This document shows, piece by piece, positions 8,113-17,419 of a stretch of 64,000 nt of DNA. The position numbers were made by a program, and so were the translations under genes. Source of the stretch: Candidatus Saccharibacteria bacterium oral taxon 955 (GTDB taxonomy: Bacteria; Patescibacteriota; Saccharimonadia; Saccharimonadales; Saccharimonadaceae); assembly GCA_010202265.1 (NCBI GenBank), contig CP047918.1, positions 744,001-808,000 on the forward strand, read 5' to 3'. A model generated the notes under the pieces. The model was not told the DNA's origin and ran no database searches. It saw nothing but the letters and a program-made list of their open reading frames with translations. Every line of letters begins with the position of its first letter. Position 1 is the stretch's first letter.

Positions 8113-9411
8113 CTAACCTTCCATCCGAAGCGATAGCTGGTCGGCCCAGGAATATCGTTGCCAATCGCCCCCAGGGTCCACCAGCCTACTACCCATACTA
8201 TAGTCTTGGATAATAGCTCTTTTTGATCTATCAGTACTTTGGTCAAACATAAAACCAGACCGAATAAAGCCTAGGTCAAGATCGTACAACCCCATCCTCA
8301 AGCCCTCCCTTGATGTCATGGGCTCATTTGCCAACAGGTGTGGAATAATTAACGCACAATCGTCATAGTCGTTGGTGTATTGAGGGTCTTCAATAGTATA
8401 GTCTACACCTGTTATCTCCAGTATATGCAACAAATAAAAAGGTATATGCCCCTTTTCGGGACGATAATTGACCGTCAAGAGTGGCGTCGCACCTGTAATA
8501 CGTGCATTTACCTCCAGAGTATATATATCGTCATCAGTCACTAGAGAATCAACGCCAAATATTCCCCGATAGCCACTTTTTTGCAACCTTTCGCCAATAA
8601 TACGAGCATTTGCCGTCATTTTTTCAGACAACCAGCCTTGCTGGTCTGCCTGGAGTATCTCTACTCCACAGAACTGCTTCTGACCAAATGAAACCGTATC
8701 TACTAACTGTGGATGAGCCACAATTTGTCTCTGCACTGGTCCAACAAACACACCATACCGCGTCACTACACCCTGCACCGACCTTTCAGCCGCACTATTG
8801 ATGAAGTCCGAAACAACCACCTGGTCGTCCTGCTTATCTAACGAGACCATCAGCTCGATGACTTTTTCCAGCGATTCAGCATCACCAACTATATACGTCC
8901 CCCTACCACCACTAGAAGTAGCGTCCTGGAGAACAATTTTCTCACGACCAGCAAACACCTCTGACGGTGTTCTTGTCGCCAGCTTGCCCCAGCTAGAAAT
9001 TTCATGCGGTGGCAAGTTGATAGACTTATCGGCAAACATCTTTCGAAACATTGCCTTGTTCTCAAATTGGCTCGAGATCTCACGCATTAGCGCACCTGGC
9101 ACAAAGCTTATTCCACTATCAGACAACTGCTCGGGTACAATAACAGGCTTATAGGTCATTATGTAGTAGCCCTCAAAATACCGCTTCAGCATCTCCTGAA
9201 ACATAGGGTCACGCAGAAGAGCTCGCGTATTATGCTTGTCCTGGTAATATCCCCTTCCGGCATACTCCTCAAGCGAGCAGGAGCTCCAGTCTGGATCATC
9301 AATAAGTGAAGCAACCTGATAGTTCTTGAACCACATCTGAGGCCCCCACCGCATAGATGGGTGAATACCAATGCCAGCTATCTTGAGATTTTCATCATAA
9401 CGTACTTTCAT
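8113..9411 (-). CDS. Second ATP-grasp ligase (carboxylate-amine ligase type); 3' end may be shifted
   Basis: 432 residues. ATP-grasp elements: FENKAMFRKMFADKSINLPP, phosphate-binding QDATSSGGRGTYIVG, VVVSDFINSAAERSVQGVV, and the metal-binding YRGIFGVDSLVTDDDIYTLE-VNARITG. It resembles carbamoyl-phosphate-synthase-like ligases; the exact substrate is unknown. It follows the QEGLA-motif peptidase gene directly (TAA then ATG), with GAGGTGG as ribosome binding site. After the stop at 8113 a coding-like stretch continues in another frame to 8060 (LDDKVEALVNKAMEHWRE). One extra A in the AA at 8119-8120 would join the two, so the true C-terminus may be 17-18 residues longer. Confidence 0.85.
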   Translation of the reverse strand: MKVRYDENLKIAGIGIHPSMRWGPQMWFKNYQVASLIDDPDWSSCSLEEYAGRGYYQDKHNTRALLRDPMFQEMLKRYFEGYYIMTYKPVIVPEQLSDSGISFVPGALMREISSQFENKAMFRKMFADKSINLPPHEISSWGKLATRTPSEVFAGREKIVLQDATSSGGRGTYIVGDAESLEKVIELMVSLDKQDDQVVVSDFINSAAERSVQGVVTRYGVFVGPVQRQIVAHPQLVDTVSFGQKQFCGVEILQADQQGWLSEKMTANARIIGERLQKSGYRGIFGVDSLVTDDDIYTLEVNARITGATPLLTVNYRPEKGHIPFYLLHILEITGVDYTIEDPQYTNDYDDCALIIPHLLANEPMTSREGLRMGLYDLDLGFIRSGFMFDQSTDRSKRAIIQDYSMGSRLVDPGGDWQRYSWADQLSLRMEG

Positions 9412-10815
9412 TTACACCACCTCGTTTTCTGTCGGGTTTAGGCTCGCCGATTCAAGTATAATTCTCTGATGTTCTTTCGAGGTACTAATCTTACCCGCTA
9501 ACAACAAGTTTAGCTGCAAATCATCACCACAAATAGACTCGAGATATTTCCACACTTGTACCGAGCCGTTGTAATAGCTCAAATCCTTAAACAAAGGCAG
9601 CTCATCCGTGCCTCGAAAAATACGTATCGTTGCGATGCCAGGGCCGTCAATAGCTTGTCGCTTGCATTTTTCAACCTGTTCGCTGGTCGGTACTTCGCCG
9701 TCTGCTAGCTCTTCAAGCAGTTTCATACGCCATTTTGCCTCGTAAGCGTCTACAAAACCTCTACCGTCAAAATACGCCAAACCAGCTGTAATATAATGGT
9801 CTACACCAGCTTCCTTGAACTCACCCTCTAGTGCCTGTTCGGCTACCTTACCGAGCCCCTCTTGAGTGTCTGCATAACCAGCTAGTCCACGACCAAGTGG
9901 CTTGAGTGTCGTAGAGCTACCAGTCATCGCGGTTAGGACATGGATACCGAGTTCATGCACCACCAAACGACGAGCTTCAGCCGCAGTGACTGGCTGACGA
10001 TCAAATGGAATAACAATTCTTTTAGAGGCCGGTGCAACCTTGATTGCAGTTGCCTTTCCTAGCTCTACTATCCACTCTTCGTCTTCAAATTCCTCATCAA
10101 CAATCGCCTGAAAAATATCACGCAACTGCTCAGGGCTAATCAAGTCATCGGTTTCAGGTACGTGTCTGAGCATATCGTCGCACAAGCTATGAACCACCCT
10201 GTTCATCCACTGGACCGTCTCATCAGATGGACGAAAGCGACTCTCTGCTAGGGATGCATCAAACGCTTCAGCTGGTAAAATATCTTTCAGCTCAGAAAAG
10301 ATCTCTTCTGCCTCAAAACTACGATTTTTCTGAGAAATTTTAGCAATTTTTTCGCTGAGCAACGACTGATAGGTCCCCCGGTCTGGCTCACCGTACAACT
10401 TAATATTTGCCCCCATAAATCGTTCGGTAGCATCTTCTTTTTCAGCCGAGCCGTCTTTTGCCTCGTTATAATCGTGCATCGCCGACACCAGCTCCATAGA
10501 CAAGATCTTGGTTTCAATAGCGCCCTTATATACCGGCCCTTCTATTCCTGGCATCAGTCTAGTAGATTCTAGTAGCGAGCTAGCTAGCGCGTAGCATTTC
10601 TGTTCGCCCTCTCGGCTAAGCGCTTTAATCATTGGATATTCTTGGTGAAAAGAGCTAGCCTCGCCACGAATAAGAGCATTTATAGCACGTTCTTTGCTCT
10701 CTTTATCGGGCACTGTATATTTGATGATACCTGGGGTTATTTTTGTTAGTCGACTGTAGTCAGTATTAAATTTTTCCTGATCAAAAGATACTGGGGCTAT
10801 CTCTTTGCTGTTCAT
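9412..10815 (-). CDS. DUF1704 / QEGLA-motif metallopeptidase (MATCAP-like)
   Basis: 467 residues. Carries the metal-binding HELGIH (His287, Glu288, His292), an HExxxH variant, and DTQEGLG with Glu319, the QEGLA motif that names the family ('flavohemoglobin expression-modulating QEGLA motif protein', DUF1704). The family includes the human tubulin tyrosine carboxypeptidase MATCAP, so a C-terminal carboxypeptidase activity is a fair inference. Bacterial members often sit next to ATP-grasp ligase genes, as here. The start is ATG 10815, seven nt after TATAAT with -35 TTGCAA at 17 bp: probably leaderless. It heads the unit with the ATP-grasp gene. Confidence 0.85.
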   Translation of the reverse strand: MNSKEIAPVSFDQEKFNTDYSRLTKITPGIIKYTVPDKESKERAINALIRGEASSFHQEYPMIKALSREGEQKCYALASSLLESTRLMPGIEGPVYKGAIETKILSMELVSAMHDYNEAKDGSAEKEDATERFMGANIKLYGEPDRGTYQSLLSEKIAKISQKNRSFEAEEIFSELKDILPAEAFDASLAESRFRPSDETVQWMNRVVHSLCDDMLRHVPETDDLISPEQLRDIFQAIVDEEFEDEEWIVELGKATAIKVAPASKRIVIPFDRQPVTAAEARRLVVHELGIHVLTAMTGSSTTLKPLGRGLAGYADTQEGLGKVAEQALEGEFKEAGVDHYITAGLAYFDGRGFVDAYEAKWRMKLLEELADGEVPTSEQVEKCKRQAIDGPGIATIRIFRGTDELPLFKDLSYYNGSVQVWKYLESICGDDLQLNLLLAGKISTSKEHQRIILESASLNPTENEVV

Positions 10816-10822
10816 ACCCCTA

Positions 10823-10851
10823 ATTATAGCATAAAACTATATATTTTGCAA
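10823..10851 (-). promoter_or_regulatory. Promoter of the QEGLA peptidase/ATP-grasp unit
   Basis: -35 TTGCAA (10846-10851), 17-bp spacer, -10 TATAAT (10823-10828), 7 nt to ATG. Confidence 0.75.
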
Positions 10852-10870
10852 TACCACACACCGGATACGC

Positions 10871-11977
10871 TTATCCGAATATGCCTCGCTTTTTTGCGCT
10901 ATCGAACTGCTCCAATAACTCTCGTTGCTTCTTAGTAAGCTTGGTTGGTGTATCGACTATAACGCTGACGATATGCGGACCGCGCGAATCATTCCTAAGG
11001 TGTGGTACACCGTGCCCAGACAGCTTGAAGTCTGTACCACTCTGAGTACCAGCTGGTATCTTCATCCGAACTGTCCCGTCAACTGTGTCGACGTCAATTT
11101 CACACCCCAAGGCCGCATCCACCATACTGACATGCTCTTCAGATAGAATCAGATCGCCTTCGCGTGTGAACTTTTTGTGTGCTTTGACACGAATACCAAC
11201 GTATAGATCACCCTTTGCACCTCCGCCAACCGCTTCACCGCGACCACGCAGACGGATAGTTGCCCCATCATCAATCCCAGCTGGAATCTTCACGGTGATA
11301 GTTTGCTGACGCCGCTCGACGCCAGTACCGCGACATTGGGTACAAACCTTCTCTGGAACCTTGCCCTTGCCGTGGCACATATCGCAAGGCACCGCCTGCT
11401 GGATCGGACCAAACATCGTATTCATCACCCGAACCTTTTGACCAGCACCCTTACACGACTGACAAGTTTTTAGCTCATACCCTGGCTCGACTGCCTGTCC
11501 CTTACAATGGGTACACTCGTTATCCAGGTTGAGGTCAAGTTTTACATCTTTGCCAAATACCGCCTCTTCAAAGCTCAGAGTGACCCTAGTCTCAACATCT
11601 CGACCGCGTGCAGGCTCGTGAGCTTGCTGACCCGCACCTCCAAAGAATTGGCTAAAGATGTCACCAAAACCGCCCATACCGCCAAAGTCAAAATGTACAT
11701 CTTGGCCGTTAAAGTTAAATCCTTCGAACGGATTGCCACCACTGCCGCCACCAGCTCCGCCAACACCAGCGTGACCAAATTGGTCATAACGTTGACGTTT
11801 CTGCTTGTCTTTTAGGACCTCATAAGCCTCATTGACTTCTTTGAACTTAGCCTCATCACCACCCTCCTTGTCAGGATGATACTTGACGGCCGCTTTACGG
11901 AAAGCCTTTTTTATCTCGTCATCACTCGCGCTCTTGTTGACACCGAGGACTTCATAATAATCACGTTTGTCTGCCAT
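10871..11977 (-). CDS. dnaJ: Chaperone DnaJ (Hsp40)
   Basis: 368 residues. J-domain with the HPD motif (KYHPDKEGG), a Gly/Phe-rich linker ([19 protein letters not shown]), four zinc-binding CxxCxGxG repeats ([32 protein letters not shown]) and the C-terminal substrate-binding region. Stimulates DnaK ATPase and delivers unfolded proteins. Start at ATG 11977 ([12 protein letters not shown]): it is 7 nt after the TATAAT box, and the in-frame ATG at 11986 falls inside that box. The CIRCE operator overlaps the promoter, so HrcA control is expected. Confidence 0.97.
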   Translation of the reverse strand: MADKRDYYEVLGVNKSASDDEIKKAFRKAAVKYHPDKEGGDEAKFKEVNEAYEVLKDKQKRQRYDQFGHAGVGGAGGGSGGNPFEGFNFNGQDVHFDFGGMGGFGDIFSQFFGGAGQQAHEPARGRDVETRVTLSFEEAVFGKDVKLDLNLDNECTHCKGQAVEPGYELKTCQSCKGAGQKVRVMNTMFGPIQQAVPCDMCHGKGKVPEKVCTQCRGTGVERRQQTITVKIPAGIDDGATIRLRGRGEAVGGGAKGDLYVGIRVKAHKKFTREGDLILSEEHVSMVDAALGCEIDVDTVDGTVRMKIPAGTQSGTDFKLSGHGVPHLRNDSRGPHIVSVIVDTPTKLTKKQRELLEQFDSAKKRGIFG

Positions 11978-11984
11978 TAGTCCC

Positions 11985-12022
11985 ATTATATAAATTTAGC
12001 ACTCTAAATGCAAGAGTGCTAA
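11985..12022 (-). promoter_or_regulatory. dnaJ promoter with perfect CIRCE operator
   Basis: CIRCE TTAGCACTC-N9-GAGTGCTAA at 11996-12022, a perfect match to the HrcA operator. The -35 (TTGCAT, 12008-12013) lies in the CIRCE spacer; 17 bp on is TATAAT (11985-11990), 7 nt before the dnaJ ATG. HrcA binding would block RNA polymerase directly. Confidence 0.93.
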
Positions 12023-12153
12023 ATCCAATAACTTTATCTATATAGCACCCTATGATGCACGCCAAGATGGCGGCCCAGCACAAGTCACAACATACTCTGG
12101 CTCCACCAAAAACACATCAACGACGAACAGACTTACGCCCTAAAGAGGTAGTT

Positions 12154-12885
12154 TTATTCAAATTCAACTGGGCACATTTCAGTATAAATAACTGGCTCAT
12201 CGCCCAACTCAACCATAAGCGTACCTTGCCCGTACCTGTGTCCTGACGTCACACGATACGGATACACCTTTACGCTGTTGTCGTCACTTAAATTACCAGC
12301 TTGAAGCAAGCTATTCAACGAGGCCTGATCTTTCGGCACAATTATTGTATTGCCATCGCCGCTCTGAACCCATTGTCCCGGCACCATAACTACCACTTTG
12401 CGCGAAACTACACCCTGATTCTTTGTCATAACTGATCGAAATACAGATTCGCTCAATTCTTGACAGATCGGAGAAAAATGTTGAACATGCGCAGATTTAT
12501 TGCCATCGAGATATTCAGAAACAACCGCAACAGCAGTACAGCCACAAAGTCCAAACGTCGCAATTTTCGCCGTATCACCAGAATGAACATCGACACTGCC
12601 ATAATCGTCCATGTCAATCAATTTCGTCCCAGCTTCACTTTCAATTTCATAGAAGGACGGCATACGTAATCGATCATCCGCAAACGCAAACTGTGGCCCT
12701 AGAGGAACTTCATATACTGCCTCACTAGCCTCTGAAGTCAGGTTCGGCTTAGCTAAATCTATGCTACCGTATGGACTGCTAGCAACGTTAAACATACCAG
12801 ATACAATTTTTTCATCTAAGGCACTAAGGTCATCCCCCTGGCTTGAGTAAGGCTCTAAAGAGAAAGGGAGTTTTGGAGTTTCCAT
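12154..12885 (-). CDS. CheD-like deamidase-fold protein
   Basis: 243 residues. The central segment ATFGLCGCTAVAVV followed by AHVQHFSP matches the CheD fold signature (T-x5-C then His 17 residues later). Thr110, Cys116 and His133 have the same spacing as the Thr/Cys/His triad known from Thermotoga CheD. CheD enzymes deamidate glutamine side chains, on chemoreceptors in motile bacteria; toxins such as CNF1 share the fold. No chemotaxis gene is seen in the window. No signal peptide; about 85 N-terminal and 90 C-terminal residues have no recognised domain. Start set at ATG 12885, eight nt after a TAAAAT -10 box; an ATG at 12903 lies inside that box. Confidence 0.65.
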   Translation of the reverse strand: METPKLPFSLEPYSSQGDDLSALDEKIVSGMFNVASSPYGSIDLAKPNLTSEASEAVYEVPLGPQFAFADDRLRMPSFYEIESEAGTKLIDMDDYGSVDVHSGDTAKIATFGLCGCTAVAVVSEYLDGNKSAHVQHFSPICQELSESVFRSVMTKNQGVVSRKVVVMVPGQWVQSGDGNTIIVPKDQASLNSLLQAGNLSDDNSVKVYPYRVTSGHRYGQGTLMVELGDEPVIYTEMCPVEFE

Positions 12886-12893
12886 ATTATTTA

Positions 12894-12922
12894 ATTTTAT
12901 CATAATATATACATTATGTCAA
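12894..12922 (-). promoter_or_regulatory. Promoter of the CheD-like gene
   Basis: -35 TTGACA (12917-12922), 17-bp spacer, -10 TAAAAT (12894-12899), ATG 8 nt downstream. Confidence 0.7.
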
Positions 12923-13131
12923 TAACCTAGCCTTTCGATAATCTCCTACTAGTGATCAGGGACCCTTCGCTTGTCTATGAGCAAATAGCTAGCTTTCCCC
13001 ATCAACCAGGGTCACCTTCAACTAGCCCATTCTTGTCAGTATCACCATATAAATAGGGACTCTCAGCCTATAAGATATCTACAGAAACTGATCTTGCGAC
13101 TGGGTAACAGGGTAAACAGCAAATTTAGTTT

Positions 13132-14112
13132 TTACGGGCGGTGTAGTTCGTGATCAGTCTCATCGGCGATCTCATGACCGATAATCTCCTCGATCAGATC
13201 CTCAGCCGTAATAATACCAATAATCTTGCCACCCTGCTCAATCGGCACCAGGTGAGATTTAATCACTGCAAACTTACGAAACATCGTATCAAGCGCCGTT
13301 CGCGATCCAGTAACCCGAGTCTTATGTAGGTGAAAATGAGTAATAGGAACAGGATTGTCATCAAAATCAACATCTACCATGTCCTTCATAAGAAGCACTC
13401 CGTCACACCGTGTTAAGCTTTTGTCAAAAATCGGTACGCGACTGTATCCATGCGCTGTTATATCATCAACTGTTTTTGCATCCAGAACTGCGTCATTTGT
13501 CAGCCAATACACTTCTTCGATCGGGCGCATAATCTCTTTGACGGTTTTTTCACTTAATTGCAATGCACCCTGGATAATCTCGACCTCGTCCTCATCAAGC
13601 TCGCTCTCGTCGGCAATCTTGTGTTCACTAATCAATAGACCAAGCTCAGCTCGTGTGTGTAGCTTGGCTGGCTCGCGCCCAATCATTTTTTCGAGAGCAA
13701 TCGCCAAAGGTTTTGACAGTGGATAAGATAAAAATATCACCAGTCGTATCAAGGGCGTAAACAGCGAACAGAACTTTAGGGCTGATTTCACAAATATAGC
13801 TTGAGGAATCACCTCACCAAATACCACCATCAAAATAGTTGTCGCCACGCCAGCAACTATCCCGTTAAAAGCCGACTCAAGCGTCAACGTGCTCATCGAT
13901 ACGACTGCAACATTAGCAAATAAGATACTTGCTAGCGTTAGATATGCATTCTGCCTCAGCGGTAGGACACGCTTTGCGTCTTTGTTGCCTAATCGCGCTT
14001 TTCGCTTAAGATCGTTGATTGACAAAGACATTATGCCTATATTTAAGCCAGAAAAAATAGCTGCCATTCCAACTAGTAGAGCGGTTGTAACAAAAGTAAA
14101 CAGGTATTCCAT
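13132..14112 (-). CDS. CNNM/CorC-type membrane protein (DUF21 plus CBS pair)
   Basis: 326 residues. N-terminal DUF21 region with about four TM helices (FTFVTTALLVGMAAIFSGLNIG; VVFGEVIPQAIFVK, where GEVIPQ matches the family GEIxPK motif). Then ELDEDEVEIIQGALQLSEKTVKEIMRP, a CBS-domain entry conserved in the family, and two CBS repeats (VLLMKDMVDVDF; KIIGIITAEDLIEEIIG). Members are linked to Mg2+/Co2+ handling. The C-terminal CorC/HlyC domain is absent. Divergent from the small membrane gene at 14187. Confidence 0.85.
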   Translation of the reverse strand: MEYLFTFVTTALLVGMAAIFSGLNIGIMSLSINDLKRKARLGNKDAKRVLPLRQNAYLTLASILFANVAVVSMSTLTLESAFNGIVAGVATTILMVVFGEVIPQAIFVKSALKFCSLFTPLIRLVIFLSYPLSKPLAIALEKMIGREPAKLHTRAELGLLISEHKIADESELDEDEVEIIQGALQLSEKTVKEIMRPIEEVYWLTNDAVLDAKTVDDITAHGYSRVPIFDKSLTRCDGVLLMKDMVDVDFDDNPVPITHFHLHKTRVTGSRTALDTMFRKFAVIKSHLVPIEQGGKIIGIITAEDLIEEIIGHEIADETDHELHRP

Positions 14113-14186
14113 TATCGTTCTAAGTATACGTGGTCGTAATGTTTTTTGCTATAGTGGAGCTATTGGTAATACATAAGGAGCATCCT

Positions 14187-14393
14187 ATGAAGACAAATAA
14201 TAATTTGGCTGGCTTTACTCTATGTGCAGTCGCACTTATGATAGGCGTCACTGTCGTTATCCTCTCTGTACTCAAAAAAATCGATCCGACAATGGGCGTG
14301 GCACTACTCGGTATAGGCATGTGCTGTATCGGATTTTCGCTACTTGACGCAGAAACACCTATAAAAGCTGTCAGAAAATCGCGTAAGAAATAA
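14187..14393 (+). CDS. Small membrane protein with two TM helices
   Basis: 68 residues (MKTNNNLAGFTLCAVAL...). Two hydrophobic helices, about 8-28 and 33-52, and a basic tail (AVRKSRKK). The start is ATG 14187 with AAGGAG 6 nt upstream; earlier in-frame ATGs lack a ribosome binding site. No family recognised. Confidence 0.7.
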   Translation: MKTNNNLAGFTLCAVALMIGVTVVILSVLKKIDPTMGVALLGIGMCCIGFSLLDAETPIKAVRKSRKK

Positions 14394-14406
14394 AAATTAT
14401 TGCAAA

Positions 14407-14434
14407 AATAGACCAGCTCACTGGCTGGTCTATT
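14407..14434. terminator. Bidirectional terminator between the small membrane gene and dnaK
   Basis: AATAGACCAGC (14407-14417) pairs with GCTGGTCTATT (14424-14434); T-runs occur on both sides, serving both converging genes. Confidence 0.85.
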
Positions 14435-14452
14435 TTAGTTAGTAGAGTAGGA

Positions 14453-16345
14453 CTACTTCTTTTTGTCGACAACTTCGCCTTCAACTGGCTCATCTTTGTC
14501 AGACTTTTTGTCCGTAGAGTCACCTTGAGCTGACTCTGCTTCACTTGCCTGCTGATAAAGCTTGGCACCGATAGGCATAATCGCATCATTCAGAGCTTTT
14601 AGAGCAGACTCAAGCTCATCTTTATCGGTTGCTTCTTTGTGCTTCTCAGCCTCTGCTACCGCATCTTCAATAGCTTTTTTATCATCATCTGAGATCTTGT
14701 CCTTGAACTCATCTGGCATCTTCTTTGCCTGGTAGATCGCATTTTCCAGCTGGTTTTTTGCGTCAACTGCCTCACGACGCTTCTTGTCTTCGTCAGCGTG
14801 AAGCTCGGCTTCTTTTTGTGCCTTTTCGATATCTTCTTTACTCATGTTGCCAGAGTTTGATATGGTGATCGACTGCTCTTTACCAGTGCCCTTGTCTTTT
14901 GCAGAGACATTCAGCAATCCGTTAGCGTCGATGTTAAATGTCACTTCGATCTGCGGAACACCTCGTGGCGCTGGCGCAATACCATCAAGCGTAAAGACAC
15001 CGAGCGACTTGTTGTCGCTTGCAAATTCACGCTCACCCTGGAGGACATGAATCTCAACCTGTGGCTGATTGTCGGCAAATGTTGAGAACACCTGGCTCTT
15101 ACTGGTTGGAACAGTCGTGTTGCGGTCAATCATTGGTGTACGCACACCGCCAGCAGTCTCGATACCGAGAGTCAATGGCGTCACGTCAAGCAGGAGAACG
15201 TCTTTGACATCACCAGCCAACACACCACCCTGAATAGACGCGCCAACTGCCACAACTTCATCTGGGTTAACACCCTGCATCGGATCTTTGCCAAACAGCT
15301 TCTTGACACGCTCAACCACTGCCGGCATACGAGTCATCCCGCCGACCATCACGATTTCGTTGATATCTGCCTTTGTAAGCTTGGCGTCCTTGAGGGCTTT
15401 TTCAACTGGGCTATCGAGGCGATCAAGCAATGAAGCAACCAGCTCCTCTAGCTTCGCTCGTGATAGCTTAAGCTCAAAATGCTTTGGACCATCAGCATCC
15501 GCTGTGATAAACGGAATGTTGACTTCGTATTCCGTGACAGTTGAAAGCTCTTTTTTAGCCTTTTCAGCTTCGTCCTTGAGACGCTGCATCGCCGCATTAT
15601 CTTTGCGAAGATCGATACCGTCAGATTTCTTGAACTCATCGATAAAGTAGTTCACGATAGCATTGTCAAAGTCCTCACCGCCGAGATGGGTGTCGCCGTT
15701 AGTTGATTTAACCTCAAACACACCATCACCAAGCTCAAGTACTGATACGTCAAACGTACCACCACCTAGGTCAAAGACAACGATTTTTTCTTCTTTACCC
15801 TTATCTAGACCATAAGCAAGCGCGGCAGCGGTTGGCTCATTGATAATGCGCTTCACTTCAAGTCCAGCAATCTTACCAGCGTCTTTTGTGGCTTGGCGCT
15901 GAGAATCGTCAAAGTAGGCAGGTACAGTAATAACTGCTTCGGTAACTTTCTCGCCCAGAAAAGCCTCTGCGTCCGCCTTGATCTTGCTGAGGATCATTGC
16001 CGAGACTTCTTCTGGCGTATACTCCTTGTCGCCCATCTTTACCGCAACACCACTCTGGTGTTTGACGATCTCAAACGGCATAATATCGATGTCTTTTTGG
16101 ACCTCTTTGTCGCTAAACTTACGACCGATGAGGCGTTTAATTCCGTAAATCGTATTTTTTGCGTTTGTTACACGCTGACGCTGTGCAACCTGGCCGACTA
16201 GACGTTCGCCTGATTTATTGACCGCCACGACACTTGGCGTCGTGCGGTTACCCTCTGCATTTGTAATCACCTCTGGCTTACCAGCCACTAGATACGCAAA
16301 CGCACTGTTGGTGGTACCGAGGTCGATGCCGATGATTTTACCCAT
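14453..16345 (-). CDS. dnaK: Chaperone DnaK (Hsp70)
   Basis: 630 residues. Begins [19 protein letters not shown]; has [53 protein letters not shown], and [21 protein letters not shown], then the substrate-binding domain and helical lid. The C-terminus ends in an acidic/basic tail ([19 protein letters not shown]). Start is ATG 16345 with AAAGGGG upstream, so unlike most genes here it has a real leader (about 90 nt). Two CIRCE copies lie in the promoter/leader region, indicating HrcA repression. Confidence 0.98.
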   Translation of the reverse strand: MGKIIGIDLGTTNSAFAYLVAGKPEVITNAEGNRTTPSVVAVNKSGERLVGQVAQRQRVTNAKNTIYGIKRLIGRKFSDKEVQKDIDIMPFEIVKHQSGVAVKMGDKEYTPEEVSAMILSKIKADAEAFLGEKVTEAVITVPAYFDDSQRQATKDAGKIAGLEVKRIINEPTAAALAYGLDKGKEEKIVVFDLGGGTFDVSVLELGDGVFEVKSTNGDTHLGGEDFDNAIVNYFIDEFKKSDGIDLRKDNAAMQRLKDEAEKAKKELSTVTEYEVNIPFITADADGPKHFELKLSRAKLEELVASLLDRLDSPVEKALKDAKLTKADINEIVMVGGMTRMPAVVERVKKLFGKDPMQGVNPDEVVAVGASIQGGVLAGDVKDVLLLDVTPLTLGIETAGGVRTPMIDRNTTVPTSKSQVFSTFADNQPQVEIHVLQGEREFASDNKSLGVFTLDGIAPAPRGVPQIEVTFNIDANGLLNVSAKDKGTGKEQSITISNSGNMSKEDIEKAQKEAELHADEDKKRREAVDAKNQLENAIYQAKKMPDEFKDKISDDDKKAIEDAVAEAEKHKEATDKDELESALKALNDAIMPIGAKLYQQASEAESAQGDSTDKKSDKDEPVEGEVVDKKK

Positions 16346-16394
16346 TTGGTTTCCCCTTTCGTTTAATTCTAGGTCAAATGATCTTGATTCTATT

Positions 16395-16421
16395 CTAGCA
16401 CTCTTCGCCTGCGAGTGCCAA
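16395..16421 (-). promoter_or_regulatory. Second, degenerate CIRCE in the dnaK leader
   Basis: CTAGCACTC-N9-GAGTGCCAA: two substitutions from the consensus. It lies downstream of the predicted start of transcription, where it could act as a roadblock operator. Confidence 0.7.
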
Positions 16422-16441
16422 CTATTTCATTGTATATAAAA

Positions 16442-16468
16442 TTAGCACTCGTGTCAATAGAGTGCTAG
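16442..16468 (-). promoter_or_regulatory. CIRCE operator overlapping the dnaK promoter
   Basis: TTAGCACTC-N9-GAGTGCTAG, one mismatch. On the minus strand TTGACA lies inside the CIRCE spacer, followed after 17 bp by TACAAT, the same geometry as at dnaJ and hrcA. Confidence 0.9.
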
Positions 16469-16510
16469 AGGGGGTACTAACCTAAAATGGAACAGTTTTT
16501 TACCCTACCA

Positions 16511-17416
16511 CTAACTTTTAAAGTCACCAAAGCGTGTGACAATTGTAGGACCATGATTAAATACTGTACCTATAATCGCGTCTGAATAGTATGCCGCTCC
16601 CTGCAAGGCAACATCACCCAAGACAACGCATCTTTTTAATATAACCTCAGAACCAATATTTGCTCGTGCGTCAACGACATTATCTCCACTGCTAAGCCTC
16701 ATGTTACTGGAGAAAAATCTACGTAACGTTCCTGTATCCTCCCAATATCCTTGATTATAGTCAACAAAATAAGTTGCAACAACAGCTTTACCAATACTAG
16801 AACAGACTATATCTTTATAAATGTTTAACTCCTCTGACCCAGCCCTACGTACACTATGTAGAAAGTTCGCTACAAAACTTCCTTTAAATATATATGTTCC
16901 TGTCGTACTTACGTTATTCGGACTTGGCGATGTGTCTATTGATTGCACAAAACCCTGCTCGTCAATGGTGGCATACTGACCATACTCTTTATGCGGAACT
17001 GTCATGAGAGTGATGTCGGCATCTAGCTCCCTGTGGGTTTTAATGTAATTTTCAATAGAAAAATTACCGTCATAGATATGATCGCTTGGCAACACGAGCA
17101 GGTCTTTACTGTCTCCTATCGACATTCTATCCTGATGCTCAACTAATGAACCGGCACTACCACTAGTCCTAGTATCTGTCAGTGTACCTATAGAGCCAAC
17201 ATCTTTACTACCTACATAGTCAACAACTTGTTCACCTAAATAATCCACACTAACCCAAACGTGCTCGCTAACTCGTGCACTAAGCTCAAGAGAAGCGTCT
17301 ATCACCCTTCTGTCTGGACGACCCATGAGCAGTAGTGGTTTTGGGGTGTTTAGTGTGTAGGGTCGCATTCTCGTCCCAAGACCACCAGCTGGTATGAAAG
17401 AAATCAAACCTTCCAT
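16511..17416 (-). CDS. Sugar-1-phosphate nucleotidyltransferase
   Basis: 301 residues. N-terminal FIPAGGLGTRMRPYTLNTPKPLL is the nucleotide-binding signature of glucose-1-phosphate thymidylyl/adenylyl/mannose-1-P guanylyltransferases. It is followed by SDHIYDG (metal-binding Asp) and YWEDTGTLRRF. The C-terminal part (GSEVILKRCVVLGDVALQGAAYYSDAIIGTVF) resembles a left-handed beta-helix, hinting at a regulatory or second-domain role. Likely makes NDP-sugar for surface glycans. It lies 3 nt downstream of the glycosyltransferase gene. Exact sugar and nucleotide cannot be told. Confidence 0.8.
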   Translation of the reverse strand: MEGLISFIPAGGLGTRMRPYTLNTPKPLLLMGRPDRRVIDASLELSARVSEHVWVSVDYLGEQVVDYVGSKDVGSIGTLTDTRTSGSAGSLVEHQDRMSIGDSKDLLVLPSDHIYDGNFSIENYIKTHRELDADITLMTVPHKEYGQYATIDEQGFVQSIDTSPSPNNVSTTGTYIFKGSFVANFLHSVRRAGSEELNIYKDIVCSSIGKAVVATYFVDYNQGYWEDTGTLRRFFSSNMRLSSGDNVVDARANIGSEVILKRCVVLGDVALQGAAYYSDAIIGTVFNHGPTIVTRFGDFKS

Positions 17417-17419
17417 AGT

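Noticed and set aside
12904..13131. Short reading frame with GDTDKNGLVEGDPG on the minus strand
   Set aside because: Only about 20 codons between stops, no start; 228 bp is too little to call a gene remnant.
15288..15650. Long antisense ORF within dnaK (120 codons)
   Set aside because: It mirrors strongly conserved dnaK codons and has no promoter or ribosome binding site.
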